Origin: Apus apus
Taxonomy: Eukaryota; Chordata; Aves; Apodiformes; Apodidae
Direction: 5' to 3'
NCBI RefSeq assembly: GCF_020740795.1
Contig: NC_067287.1
Span: 12,229,501 to 12,293,500 of the forward strand
Length of the DNA: 64,000 bases
Part shown: positions 14,001-25,800 of the stretch, in pieces
How positions within the stretch are numbered: the first letter of the stretch is position 1
Layout: each line of letters starts with the position of its first letter
Position numbers and translations under genes: made by a program
Notes under the pieces: generated by a model
What the model saw: only the letters and a program-made list of their open reading frames with translations
What the model was told of the DNA's origin: nothing
The model's database searches: none

Positions 14001-15964
14001 CACTGCTAGGGCCTCACAAACCAAGCCTTAGGGGAGGAAACACCCCCAGCCATTCACAAATGAGATCCAAGCCAATCCCCTCTATATAACAGAAGTTCTT
14101 TAGCTCACTGTTTGACATTTACCCAGAGAAGAAGACTCAGATCACATACGTTTGGACTGGAACCAGAAATACAAAGCTTTTTTCCTTCACACATTTAAGA
14201 TCTGTTATCTTTTTTTCCCTTTTAAGAACTCTGTTCCAGAATCTTATCTCCTGTCTTGATATTTAAAAGGTTCCTTTCCTCAATTATCACAGCTGTGCAT
14301 TTGACAGAATAGAGTCATCTAGGTCACACACTGGGTAGTGCCTGACTGACCATTAATCACTCTCTACCATTTGCTGTACAAAAGCTTAACCAAGACTCTT
14401 CCCATCCTAGAAAGCTTTCAACCCAAAGATCAAATCCTAAAGATAGCACAGGCTTAGTTACAGTCCTGACACTCAGGAACTTGGAAATCTGCTTTACTCC
14501 CAGAGCTATATTTAAGCACCTGTGTACGTGTAAGTGCAATTATATACAGATACAGGTAGATTGTACTCACCAGCTTTATCCCTGAAGGAGTGATTACAAT
14601 CCATGAGTACACACACCCCCTCCATGGTTTAGACCCTGGCCTTGTCAGTGCTTCCACACACATGCTCACCCTCATACACCCTGAATGCACAGTTATTCAG
14701 AAAGAACAGCAGCATTCTGGCTAGGATTAGAATTCAGCATTGACCTAAAGGAAGGCTTCAATGCCAATAAACCACTGGGAACAGGGGAAAGGCAAAGAGA
14801 GGACATTTCAGCTCAGGACACTGCATTATCATGCACCCCTTGATTTAGCACACTGGGCTACTCGTTAGTCCTAAGGTTACCTGCAACATCTCCCCTCCTC
14901 ACATCACCCTAGTGGACTCTATTAGCAGTAGGTGCCAAGAACCAAGTACTCTGCTAGAGTTCCCAGATCTACAGCTATGATCCATCAGAGAACTCAGAAC
15001 ACTTTCCCTTGAGAAAGTTCCAAAGATCTTACAGTCATTATGACATAGCACACTTCCTCAAGGTTGCTCATTAGCCCTTTTCTTCTCAAAGACCTGTTTG
15101 CCCATGGTTATTAACTTGAGCTTTTTCCTGTGAGTATCAACAAGGAAATGTTTTGCTTCTTATGATAGCAACTTTAGGAAGCTGTTACCTAGTGCAGAGC
15201 ATGGACCAGTGCCATAGTTTGGGATACAGAGTGCAAGGTGGGGAGGCCTCAGAAAGCAGAATTTCTGCTGGTGGTAACAATAAAGGTTCCTTGGTGAGGG
15301 GTGGCCATGGTCTTGGCCTCTTAATCTGTCTAGAGTCAGCATGGGCTGGTTCTTGCAGCACAGCTATTTAGTACCATCTATTGTGTACATTTACTGACTG
15401 TGCATTTTTTTCATGTCTGCACATTCAGGCTTCCATGTAAGAGTCACTCCTCACAGTTTAGACAGAGCTGTGATTCAATCCATGCAATCTAGCAAAGGAG
15501 ACTTCTGTGCAAGACTGAGCAGATTTATCTCATCAGAATTCATATTACAGACATTTCCTACTGTTAGTTACAAAACTCTTCAGCAGTCAACTACAGGATG
15601 AAATTTGGGCTCCTCCCTGCAGTTCTTCAGGTCTGGAAATATAATTTCAAATGAGGAAAAAATAAGACTAGGACAACACTTTTGCTTCTCTAACACAGTA
15701 TTACTTACCAATGGCATTGGGATATAATCTGTAACAAACACTCCTCAGTACACTAGCACCACCAGAGACTTATGGAAAGCTCTAATTAGGGCTTGTCTCA
15801 AAGTAGGCAAAAGCAACAAGCACTGAAGTCCTGCAGACTGCAGGGGGACTCTGTATTGGCTACAGTTTCACTGCTTTCTGGTTGTTTGCGTTACTCTGTC
15901 ATTGCCACGACTACTATAGGTACAAAGTGGAGTTCTTAACCAGTAAAAAGCAGACTTGGATGCA
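5011..15964. other. Non-coding, no gene recognised
   Basis: Eleven kilobases with no exon, RNA gene or confident mobile element. It holds only minor low-complexity sequence: A-rich CAAA-type at 6645-6690 and 10604-10630, CA at 7388-7402 and AT at 13866-13882. Short ORFs on both strands look random. Confidence 0.4.
13866..13882. repeat. (AT)n microsatellite
   Basis: About eight AT units follow a short A run. Confidence 0.8.
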
Positions 15965-16765
15965 TAAAAATGATAAATATTGCTTTATTAAATTACATTG
16001 ATACTCCTACAAAGAAATTTTCTGATTTCTGTTACAGAATTAAATGAAGGAAATTCATTGCTGTCTCTGCAGTTTCCTAAATTTAGATACAAAAAGGTTG
16101 TAAAAAGACCCGCCTATTCAAGTTACATAAAAAAGGCAGAGAATAGACAAGTTCCCTTAGGAATCTTGAGGCTCAGAAATATAAAGTCCTATAATACAAT
16201 GAAATTAGGAATTCAGCAATGTGTTGGACAATTGTAAACTGTAACTACACTAATGGACCACATTATTCAGCAGTTTCCTTAAAGGTATGAACTGTTAACT
16301 GAACAAAAAGCGTAGCTGACACAGCAGACCTCATTTAGTTGTTCTCCCTTTCACTCGCTCCAAGTAAAAGTTGTGAGATCAGCATTCAGCATTTAAATGA
16401 TAGGAAGGAAACTTGCCTCCATAAATATCAGAAATTTCTCCATTCCGTAACTATTTATATAAAGTAACTAGCTGTTACAAATCAGTTTCAAGTAAGACAG
16501 GTGGCTGAGGCAAAAATAATCAAAATCAGATCATACACAATTTTACTGTAAATACAGTAATTTGAAAGATAAACACACAACCATAGCACTGACAGGATAT
16601 CAATGCTGCTGTATTATAGACATGATGTGTCAGTAGAAAATTAGGATGTCTATTATCAAAATTGAGGACATTCATTCCAGTCTCTGGTAATCTAATCTTA
16701 GTGCAAAACAGATGCTAAGACATATTTAGCAAAAAAAGGTGATACATTTAAGGCCAAAAATGTTT
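15965..16765 (-). other. EAF2: EAF2 3' untranslated region (probable)
   Basis: About 0.8 kb follows the EAF2 stop without another ORF of note. The first canonical AATAAA on the minus strand is at 15989-15984 (tttatt on the plus strand), so cleavage would be expected 10-30 nt further on. The end point is inferred, not observed. Confidence 0.5.
15984..15989 (-). promoter_or_regulatory. EAF2: Candidate EAF2 polyadenylation signal
   Basis: AATAAA on the minus strand about 780 nt past the stop codon. It is the first canonical hexamer I find downstream of EAF2. Confidence 0.5.
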
Positions 16766-16812
16766 TCAGTCATCACTATCGCTTCCAGATTCACTCAGCT
16801 GCAAGTCATTTC
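16766..16812 (-). CDS. EAF2: EAF2 coding exon 6 (C-terminus and stop)
   Basis: Encodes the end of Arg250, then residues 251-264, [14 protein letters not shown], and TGA at 16768-16766. This 14-residue tail is nearly identical in all EAF proteins, so the short exon can be called confidently. The acceptor is TTCTAG. Confidence 0.96.
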
Positions 16813-19800
16813 CTAGAAGAAAGAGAATAATCATATTAGTAATTTTCAAGGAAATACTTTTCTTCTTTCAAGACACTCCCTTTCCCCATTAAAGGTTTAC
16901 AAAAACTAGTACCAAGCAGGTCACCAATGGAGGTTTGGACTAGGTGATCTTTAAATGTCCCTTCTAACCCGAAATATTCCATGAAGAGGGAATAAACAGC
17001 TGTAGAACCAAACTCCCTAGTGACAGAACCTTAGAGAGACCACTTTTCTACCATTTTAAAATCCTGGCAAAGAAGCCATTAGCTTATTAGCCAGAAATGC
17101 ATTTATTTGGTATCACCAGATCACAAAAGACAACACCTAGCTATCTTTGCCACCCACATTTTCATGCTTCGTAAGTGGGAAAACTGCTGGTGAAGGCAGT
17201 TTTTTTGAAAAACAAGTTGTTGTTGGTTTGGGTGTTGTTTTTTTTTTAACGCATCTGAATGCCACTCAGCTGTGCTTGAAAACAAAGTGGTGTCTCAATC
17301 AAGAAGAGCAGGCCTTTGATGTATCATTTAAAGATGTATCAGTGACCTACTATTTCAAACAGGTTTTGGAACAAGTGAACAAACAAAACATCAAAAGAAA
17401 TTTTACACAGCACTTTAATTTGGTGGCTCTCTCTATATGTTTTAAAATGGGGAAGGAAGAAGAAAGAAGAAAGATTACATTGTGCTTGCAATGAACGTCC
17501 ATAAGCTTAAGGGGTGGGAGGGAGGAAATCTTCCCAGGATGGCAGATAACTAATAAAAAAAGTAAAGCAGCATGCTATACAGAATCTACATTGTATCTAG
17601 CAATTTCCCATGCATTTTTAAGAATTTGTGCCAGCTAGTATGTTTTTATTCACACCTCCCTTGCCAAAGAGCCATAAAAAAAACCCAGGATTGCATCTCA
17701 GGTTGTGCAGAAATGGCCTAAAAAGCAAAGAAAAATCCCTGCAAGTGAGTAGGCATGCTATTTTCACATGGCCTTTCCTCAGCTGCAGCACCCTTTGCAG
17801 ATCACTTTTGCAGAGAAATTTAAAAAGTAACCTCAAGAGGGTAAACCCAGCAAGACAGCTGGTCTGGATCTTTTGTTATCAGGCACATCATTTTTGCCAG
17901 AACATTGAAGTCTCTCATATGGCTGCATTTAGCCTTCCTTTGTTTTCCACTATGTCATCACTAAAGCTTAGAAATAGGTACATGATTCTCTGCAACCAAA
18001 CAAAAAACACTTTATAAAAGGCAAGAATAGTGAAAATGGCTGTTTACAGTCCTCTATATAGAGACATTTACAACCATTCTATTTTAATATAAATTTTAAA
18101 AGGAATTTTGAAAGAACAGAATGAAGTAATTTGTCAATAATTATTCAGAACAATATATTACCCTAAGGAATAATATTTCATGGCAGAGAATGGCATTAGT
18201 AAATTAAAGTCATGCATTTATCATTTAAAGGAAAACTTAGAGTGAATTCTTAAAAATCCCAGCCCTGCTATGGGCTACCTACTTTAGGAGAGGCCTGAAA
18301 GTATGAATAAGAAGATAAGCTTCCAAGCAGTGATTCTGCAGCCTTCAAAAGTTATTTCAACATAGTTAATAGAAATTACACTAAACCCCATAACATCAGC
18401 TAAAAATACGAATGCTTGTGAAAACCAGCAGATAGAAAAAGCAAGAACTCCAAGTTCCAAAGTCAGAAATGATGGATTAGGATTTACTTCAGGAAGAACT
18501 TTCCACCTCATTTTTATAACCCCACCTCCAAACCACACCTTCAGAGACATGGTAAAATAACAGAGGCTAGAGCTGGTAGCTTTCAGATGGGTTTGGTGCA
18601 AGAACAGAAAGTTCATTTAACTAGGACTCTGAAGAAACACCTGAACTCTATTGTACTTATGAGGCAGCAAAAAGTGGAGAAAACTCTTTCATTCAGTTTT
18701 CACAGTGCAAATTGCAGTATCAACTGGGGTAAGACATTGCACTTTACATTTCCTCAACTTTTAAGTCAATGACAGGAATACATTCCATTGAATTCTTGCA
18801 GGGGACAGGGAAACTAACAGGAGTGAGCTGTGTTTCCCAGATCTTCGCAGTCACACCAACACCAGACTAATACAAGAGAAAATTATTTCATGACTTGCTG
18901 CTTGTACCAGCACTAAGTATCAAAAGAAGTTGCATTGAGCCTTATGTACACAACTCAGGCCTCCAGGATTGCCAAGCTATGCTGGCTTTTCTTTGGAAAG
19001 TTACTTAACACAACTATTGTTTAAACAAAAAGTAGACATAAAGCAATACAAGATCAAATATTTATGTAGAACAGATACACTAGTGCCACCATTTACCAAC
19101 TTGGTCGTAAGGCAAGTGAGCCTATATAATCAGCTTCTGAAGGCAGAAAGGGGCAGAAGCAGTATTTTGAGGGTGAGGGGCAGCCTTGAATCCCAGATTC
19201 CTGAAGAGACAGATCATGTATATCTGACAGAAGTATTTGGCTACCATGCTCTAGACACCACCCCCTGTGATTTCCAAGTTCCACAAAACCTCAGCTGTAA
19301 GATTTCTACATGCAAGATGAAACTCTGCTCTCTAACCCTTCCCCCAGCCTTCTGCCTGCACACAGCAAGCCAAAGACAGACTTCACTCATTACCCAGTAT
19401 GGCCCTGATTCTACAGAGGTGCACAAAACCAGTCACACATGTGGTCAAACCTCCAAACAGGATTAGACCAGCAAACAGCTTGTGCTGACCTTTGTTGATT
19501 CAGTATTTTATTTTTGTAAAACATTATTTGAGATGGAAGAAATGACTGTACAGGACCCCAGCTGAGAACTCTTTCCAGTCAAGCTAAAACCATGTGCTAT
19601 CCATTTAGTTTCTCCAGGTTTCACTCTCCTGCCAAATTCTCTCAGGAAGGGATCTAGAGAAACACATTCTCCTTGAAAGTAACCGTTTTTATCTTTGTCT
19701 AGTTGAAGTGTATTTTAAGTGTTAACCATACAGGAAGCTGGGGACAGAATTGTTTTAAGCAGTAAATAGATCTTTAGCCATAACAGAAGTAAATGGGATT

Positions 19801-22800
19801 CAGCTAAAGATCTAGACAAGCTCAGACAGTCAAGACCAAGCCTTGACACTGCAGAGGTTCTACCTGTCAATGTGGTTTCTTGAGCACCATCAAGTCACCA
19901 ACTTCTGTAACAGTCTTGATGTCATGTTTTAAGCAGCATTTTCTCACTATGACTGTTGGAACTGGTGGACTTGGCCACCTGTACTTGTGTGTTTCTCAGT
20001 GGAAGCTTTGCCAGCTGGGATTCTGTCACTGGGGATAGAGTTTAATCTCATTTTCATAACAGTTTTATTTAAAGCATGAAGAACGGGAAATCCCATTTGT
20101 GAATAAGGGTTGAAATAAATGGCACACTCTAGAGTTATGCAAATTATAAACCTGAAGACATGGTTCTCTACAGTGACAGTAAAATGAAAGCAGCCTTTAG
20201 TCCTTGCACATGAAGTCACAGGACTTTTCAGTCTGATCTTATACATTAATGCAGTACTTAGATATCTGTGCTGCTTATTTAAGTATTTAAATACTACCTA
20301 CAAAAAAAAACCTGTTCATGTTACCCATTAAGTACTGAAATAAAGTAGAACTGCCAGAGTCTAAAAATTCAGCATAACAAGTTTACATACAAATGATAAA
20401 CGTTAGAGATCCTAGCCTGCAAACCAGGGTTGATGGGAATCTCTTCAACCCTGGAGCCTACAGCTAAGTAACTCATTAAAAATATAATTATTTTTGAAGA
20501 GTCACCATAGCTCAATATTCACTTCTATGTCTGAATACTCCTGATATTTAGGTATCAAACTTAAGGTTCTCTACCTAGTGGGTTTTTTCTTTTCAAACTC
20601 TCCCCTTTTGAATATAGCGAGCATTTAACTCCAGGCTGTACAGAAACTACTTCTTGAAGAACATCACAGCTACTCTTCTAATTACTTTTTTAGTTGCCTG
20701 AATGGATGGATTAAGATAATATCACCTAAAAGCAAGTAATCTCCTTCCTTATATGCAAAGGGCATTTTGCCATACTGTCCAGTGAAACAGTGCCATGAAT
20801 ATTGGTTACTGAAGTAGCTAAGAATAGACCATGACTTCTGTAATTCAGACTATTGCCAGTATGACAATATTATCTTTCCCACAGTTCCATCCAAGAAATT
20901 TTAAGCTCATGTTTTGGGAGTGCCCTCTTAATTCAAGTATTTTCAATACAAAATTACTGCTCAACAGTACCAATGCATATAACTGGGAGGAAGCCAGAAG
21001 AACTTAGGAAATACTTTTCAACTGCATCAGCTTTAATTTAATATCTCTGGGCACCAAGAACCTTCTAAGCCCAGTGTCTAATTCAGACTGCTGCTGAACA
21101 ATCAAACCCTAGCATCACTTCCCACAGTTTTAATTATAACAGAGTCATACTTAAAAACAATATGGTTTCCTTTCAGAATCTTGATGTCTGGAATTGTGCA
21201 CTAAGAAAAGAACAGCCTTTGTACTTACGTAGTGTATTCATCATATGACCACTGCTCTCTTGGGATCTGTTATGACTGGCATCTTTGTCAGGGACAGCCT
21301 GCTGTGGTATGGCAGGCCCAGCAGGCTGTGGCTGCAGATACGGCATTGACATAGGAGGACAGGGCTTCATTTCCTCGTCTTCGGAATCACTAGAACTATT
21401 TTCACTACTTGATGAAGAGGATGAAGAACTTTTAGAGTCAGATGAGCTGTCAGAGCTACTCAGCTGGTCCATGATACTAGCTTCTGCTTTTAACTCTGCA
21501 AATGATATGATTTGTTTCTTAGTCAACATTCATCATAGTTGGAATAGATGAAGGGGGAGAGAGAAAAATAATAAAAAGGAAAAATCACCAACAGAGGTCA
21601 GGTACACTTACTATAGCAACTAAAAAAAAAACCACAACCAACCAACCAAAAAATTGAAACTAAAACCACCAGGACTCTTCAGAACAAAGAAAAGGGCACA
21701 AGCAAGCATCCAGCCTGTCATGTGGTCTTCTTCTCTTGTAGCTTGGGTGCTCGCCCCCTTTCAAGCCAAGCATGAGAACAAGGGTGACTGTGAACCCAAA
21801 TGCTAACCCCACATTCCACAGAGTGGTGCATCCCACCATAGCCTTTCATTTCTGCAACTAGCAAGTCTTCTGTATTTTTCTTAGCACCTCGAAGATGCCT
21901 TTCACTGACTAAAAAGTGCAGCTACAATCACACAGACAGGTTAGCTGCAAGATGTCGGCAGTGGCACCCAAAATGCCTTCCAGCAGTTCAACATTACAGT
22001 AAATACACTTGCTTGGACTGTGTGACATTTTGCTGAAATCCAGGTTGAGCATGAACAATATCCAAAGGAATCATCCACAGTTTACTATTAGGAAGTAATA
22101 GTAAAATTACCACCAAATTTTTGTTCTCTTTCTAGATTTGGGGGCAGGGAAAACTACTAGAACATCATGAGACAAGAAATACTGGAAATTAACAGATCAA
22201 ACTGACTCCACCAACTTGCATTCTTGAGGAAATAATTCATCTGACTACAATAATATTTAGGGGAGCGTGACTGGATAGAACGTGCTGCACAGTTCGTATT
22301 TTTATATATATATTAGCTAAAGTCCAGCATACAGATGAAGTTAGATTTTGCAGAAAGGGTACCCATAATAACTGTGCAAAATAGGGGTGCTGCTGAAGCA
22401 AGACATCTGAAACAGACCACTGAATTGTGGTAGATGAAGATTTCATACAGCGACTTGAGGAGTTACCCAGAGTGCAAAAGTTCATCATTATATAAGATTT
22501 TAACTAGCCAGACATTTGTTAAGATGGTCTTACAGGCATTTGGAATAATTCAGGAGCAGCTTTGATACAGCAGACATAAAAAGCAAGTAGAAGAGTGGCT
22601 CATCTCACTTCAAATTTACCCAATATAGAAGAACAGGTTGAAGATGAAAGTCATTAAGATGCAAAATGGCTCAGAGTTTAACCAAGACCAGGCTAAAGGA
22701 GAATGGTGTTCATGAGAAATGGCACCTGAAATGGCACAGCTACAAGGGCAAACTAACCCAATGCCAAGGAGAAATAGAAAAGACAATAAAAGACCATACA

Positions 22801-25800
22801 TGTATAAGAGAACAGCTTATGGATAGAAAAGCTAAGGCAAAAATTAAAATGCAGGTAGCAGTACAATGAGGAAATAATTTCAATAGTAATGCTAGAGAAG
22901 AAAACCCAAAGGAACAACTCATCTACCAGATACCTGGAGCTGTAAGCTAACCAAAAGATACCACTCAAGTCCTGTGCACTTAAATGCATTTCCTCTGGCT
23001 CTCACCAATGTTTAATAAGATAAAAAAATGTAAGTGAAAGGCCAACAGTTAATACCAAAAACTGGGGAACAAGATGTCTCCTTTGAATTTTGATGTAATT
23101 CAATCTGACAGAATTTAAGTTTTTTTCAAACAGTGATAGAAGTGCTGTACATATAGTAGAGGACAAAGGCAGAGTGATCTTTCACCTGCTCAAGAAAACA
23201 AAGTTAGCAACAAGTTCAAGGTAGTGTACTTAAGCAAGAATAGTCAGTTACACAACCATGGGATGAAGAACGATTAAGCAGGCAACACTTGAAGAGTCTG
23301 AGACTTACAGTGGATCATTCCACTCAGTTCTACTGCATCGTGCTGTTGCAGAAATTACAAGCATTACACTGGGACATGGTATGATCTGCTCTTTGTGTAT
23401 AGAGATGAACAGTGCACTGCTAAAACCTTTGCAGCAAATGTATTTAGGCTCTATACTCCAGGAAGTTTTTGGACTCATGAGAAGATAGCTAAAGGAGAGT
23501 GACAATGAATGGCAGGTCTGGAAAACTTAACTTCTAAGGAAAGATTTGAACCAGCTGGCATAATTTTTAATATAGAATGGGAAAGAGAGCAGCTTCTGAG
23601 TACATGAAGGACTGCTGAAAAGCAGCAGAGTAATCTGGTCTATACTTGCATGAGAAATATGTAAGTCGTAATGGGCTTACTGTTAGATTATTTATTAGGA
23701 AGAACCTGCACAGTAAGGAGAGCAAAGCCCTGGAATGAATTGCCAGAGGGAACACACACTCTGCCACTGGAAAGCTTTAAGAACAGGTTAAAAAATTCTG
23801 TCAGAAATCTGTCCTCAGGAGAGAAGGATGGGCTAGGTGACTTCAAGAGGTCCCTACCATCCCTATTTGTCCATTATTCCACATTCTTTAGCAGTACTCA
23901 ACATTGGACGGGTGCTACACAAGAGTTTGATACATGTTGGCAGCCACTTTAGTGTCCTGAGGTATGTTTGACACCACCCCTGCCTCCAGAACAACAGACC
24001 ACCGAGGAAAAGCGTAATTTTATTCCATGCGCTCAAGTCCTCTTTCTTCTTTGCAACCTTAGCTGTATTGCAGTAATGTTCTGTACTATAGATTTCTGGT
24101 CAGAGTTTAAAACCAAAATGGAAGTAAAAAACAATCTTTCATAATGACACATTTAAAAAACAAAACAAAAATCTGTTTAAAGGAATTCATAACATCTTGG
24201 GAGGCAGATGTCGATTCCAGTCAACGAAACTGCCACCTGTCAGCATTTCTGAAGCAAGTAATTACCACCTGCCATCCTCTTTGCCCTCCAAAAGGAAATA
24301 AGGCCTCCTATTAAGTGAAATACGAGTGTCACACCAAACCAGAGTCTCTCAAGAATAGAGTACATAGCACTGTTCAAGGGTTGATTTATGCAGGTTTTTA
24401 GCTGCCTTTTTCATTGGAACCTCATCTTTCACAGGTCTCATCCGAGAGTTTAAAATGTATTTTCAGTTGTAAAACATGGTAACCTGTGTGTTTTCTGAGG
24501 GCAGAGACAGAAGAAGGACCAGTGTCCAAATAGAAGTGACTCAGGTGGTTCCAGTACAACCAACCCCACACTTGTTTAAACAGCAGTGGGAGACAGAGTC
24601 GAGGAGAGAAAGCAGTGAGACCCTTGGCTTTATTAAGCCTAATCCTTCATCTAAGTTTTTGACATTACAAAGTTTCAAATACTGCTTTGCTACCACTCAA
24701 GCCAGAGTGGTCACTTCCATATCAGGGTAAAGTGCCTACATAATCAGCATCTAGTGTGAACCATAAAATGAAAATAAAGGAAAAAGGAAAATAAAGGAAA
24801 AAGGAAAATAAAGGAAAAAGGAAAATAAAGGAAAAAGGAAAATAAAGGAAAAAGGAAAATAAAGGAAAAAGGAAAATAAGGGGAAAAGGAAAATAAGGGG
24901 AAAAGGAAAATAAGGGGAAAAGGAAAATAAGGGGAAAAGGAAAATAAGGGGAAAAGGAAAATAAGGGGAAAAGGAAAATAAGGGGAAAAGGAAAATAAGG
25001 GGAAAAGGAAAATAAGGGGAAAAGGAAAAAATAAAAGAAAAAATAATAAAAATAAAAAATGAAATAATAAGAAATAAAAAGTAATAAGTAATAAAAATAA
25101 ATAATGAAAACTAAAATACACACAAACAAAAAACCCCTTGGCTCTTAAGAACAAGTTGCTAGTGAAGAGCAAAGTTTCTGTCACTTGGGTGACAGTGGAG
25201 CTTACCTCGTTCAATATCATCCATAGGAGAAGATGGAAACATCTTGTCTTTGGGTGGAGAATTTTTGGTGCTGTTTGGAACCTTGGTTGCATTTCGCATT
25301 TGCTGCTGTTGCTGCTCTATGCGAGACTGGACTTTACTGCTTCCATCAGCCCTGTGTGTAAAAGCAACAGTTCTTTAATTACTCTAGAAGACAAAATGCA
25401 AGGAAGCAGGCAAAAATGCAGGGGATAAAGCACCTTAAGTTACAGAATTATTTGTCCTGCCTTTCTAAACAGCATCATTAGATTTCTAGGTATGTTATTA
25501 TAATGGCATATAATGATATATAGATGCATTAAAAAAAAAATTGTTTAACACAGTGCCAATAACTTTTTAACTCTTTGTCAGCTGATATTTTTTATACCAC
25601 GCTACCAAAGATCATTTAATAATAATAATTCTGCTGCAAATTACTCAAGTGGACTCAGCAGCAGGAAAAAAAAAAAAAAGTATACCAAAACTTGGTACAA
25701 GAAAAACAAGCCATTAATATTACTGAAGCACGTCACAGAATTTATCCCTTTCTATTTTCTCATTTAGAAGTCAGAAGACAGTAGGCAAGCTACTTTCCAA

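Larger units (their letters stand above)
21496..25205. other. EAF2: EAF2 intron 4
   Basis: 3.7-kb intron containing an old CR1-like relic (about 23480-23875) and the 17-bp minisatellite with its A/T-rich flank. No other exon is seen. Confidence 0.85.

Noticed and set aside
1-16000. SLC15A2 coding exons expected by synteny
   Set aside because: No peptide-transporter motif (for example the NEFCERFSYYGM block) is readable on the minus strand, so no SLC15A2 CDS is reported.
24744-25292. 182-codon Phe/Pro/Leu-rich minus-strand frame
   Set aside because: It is the translation of the 17-bp minisatellite and runs into EAF2 exon 4 in the wrong frame. Not a gene.
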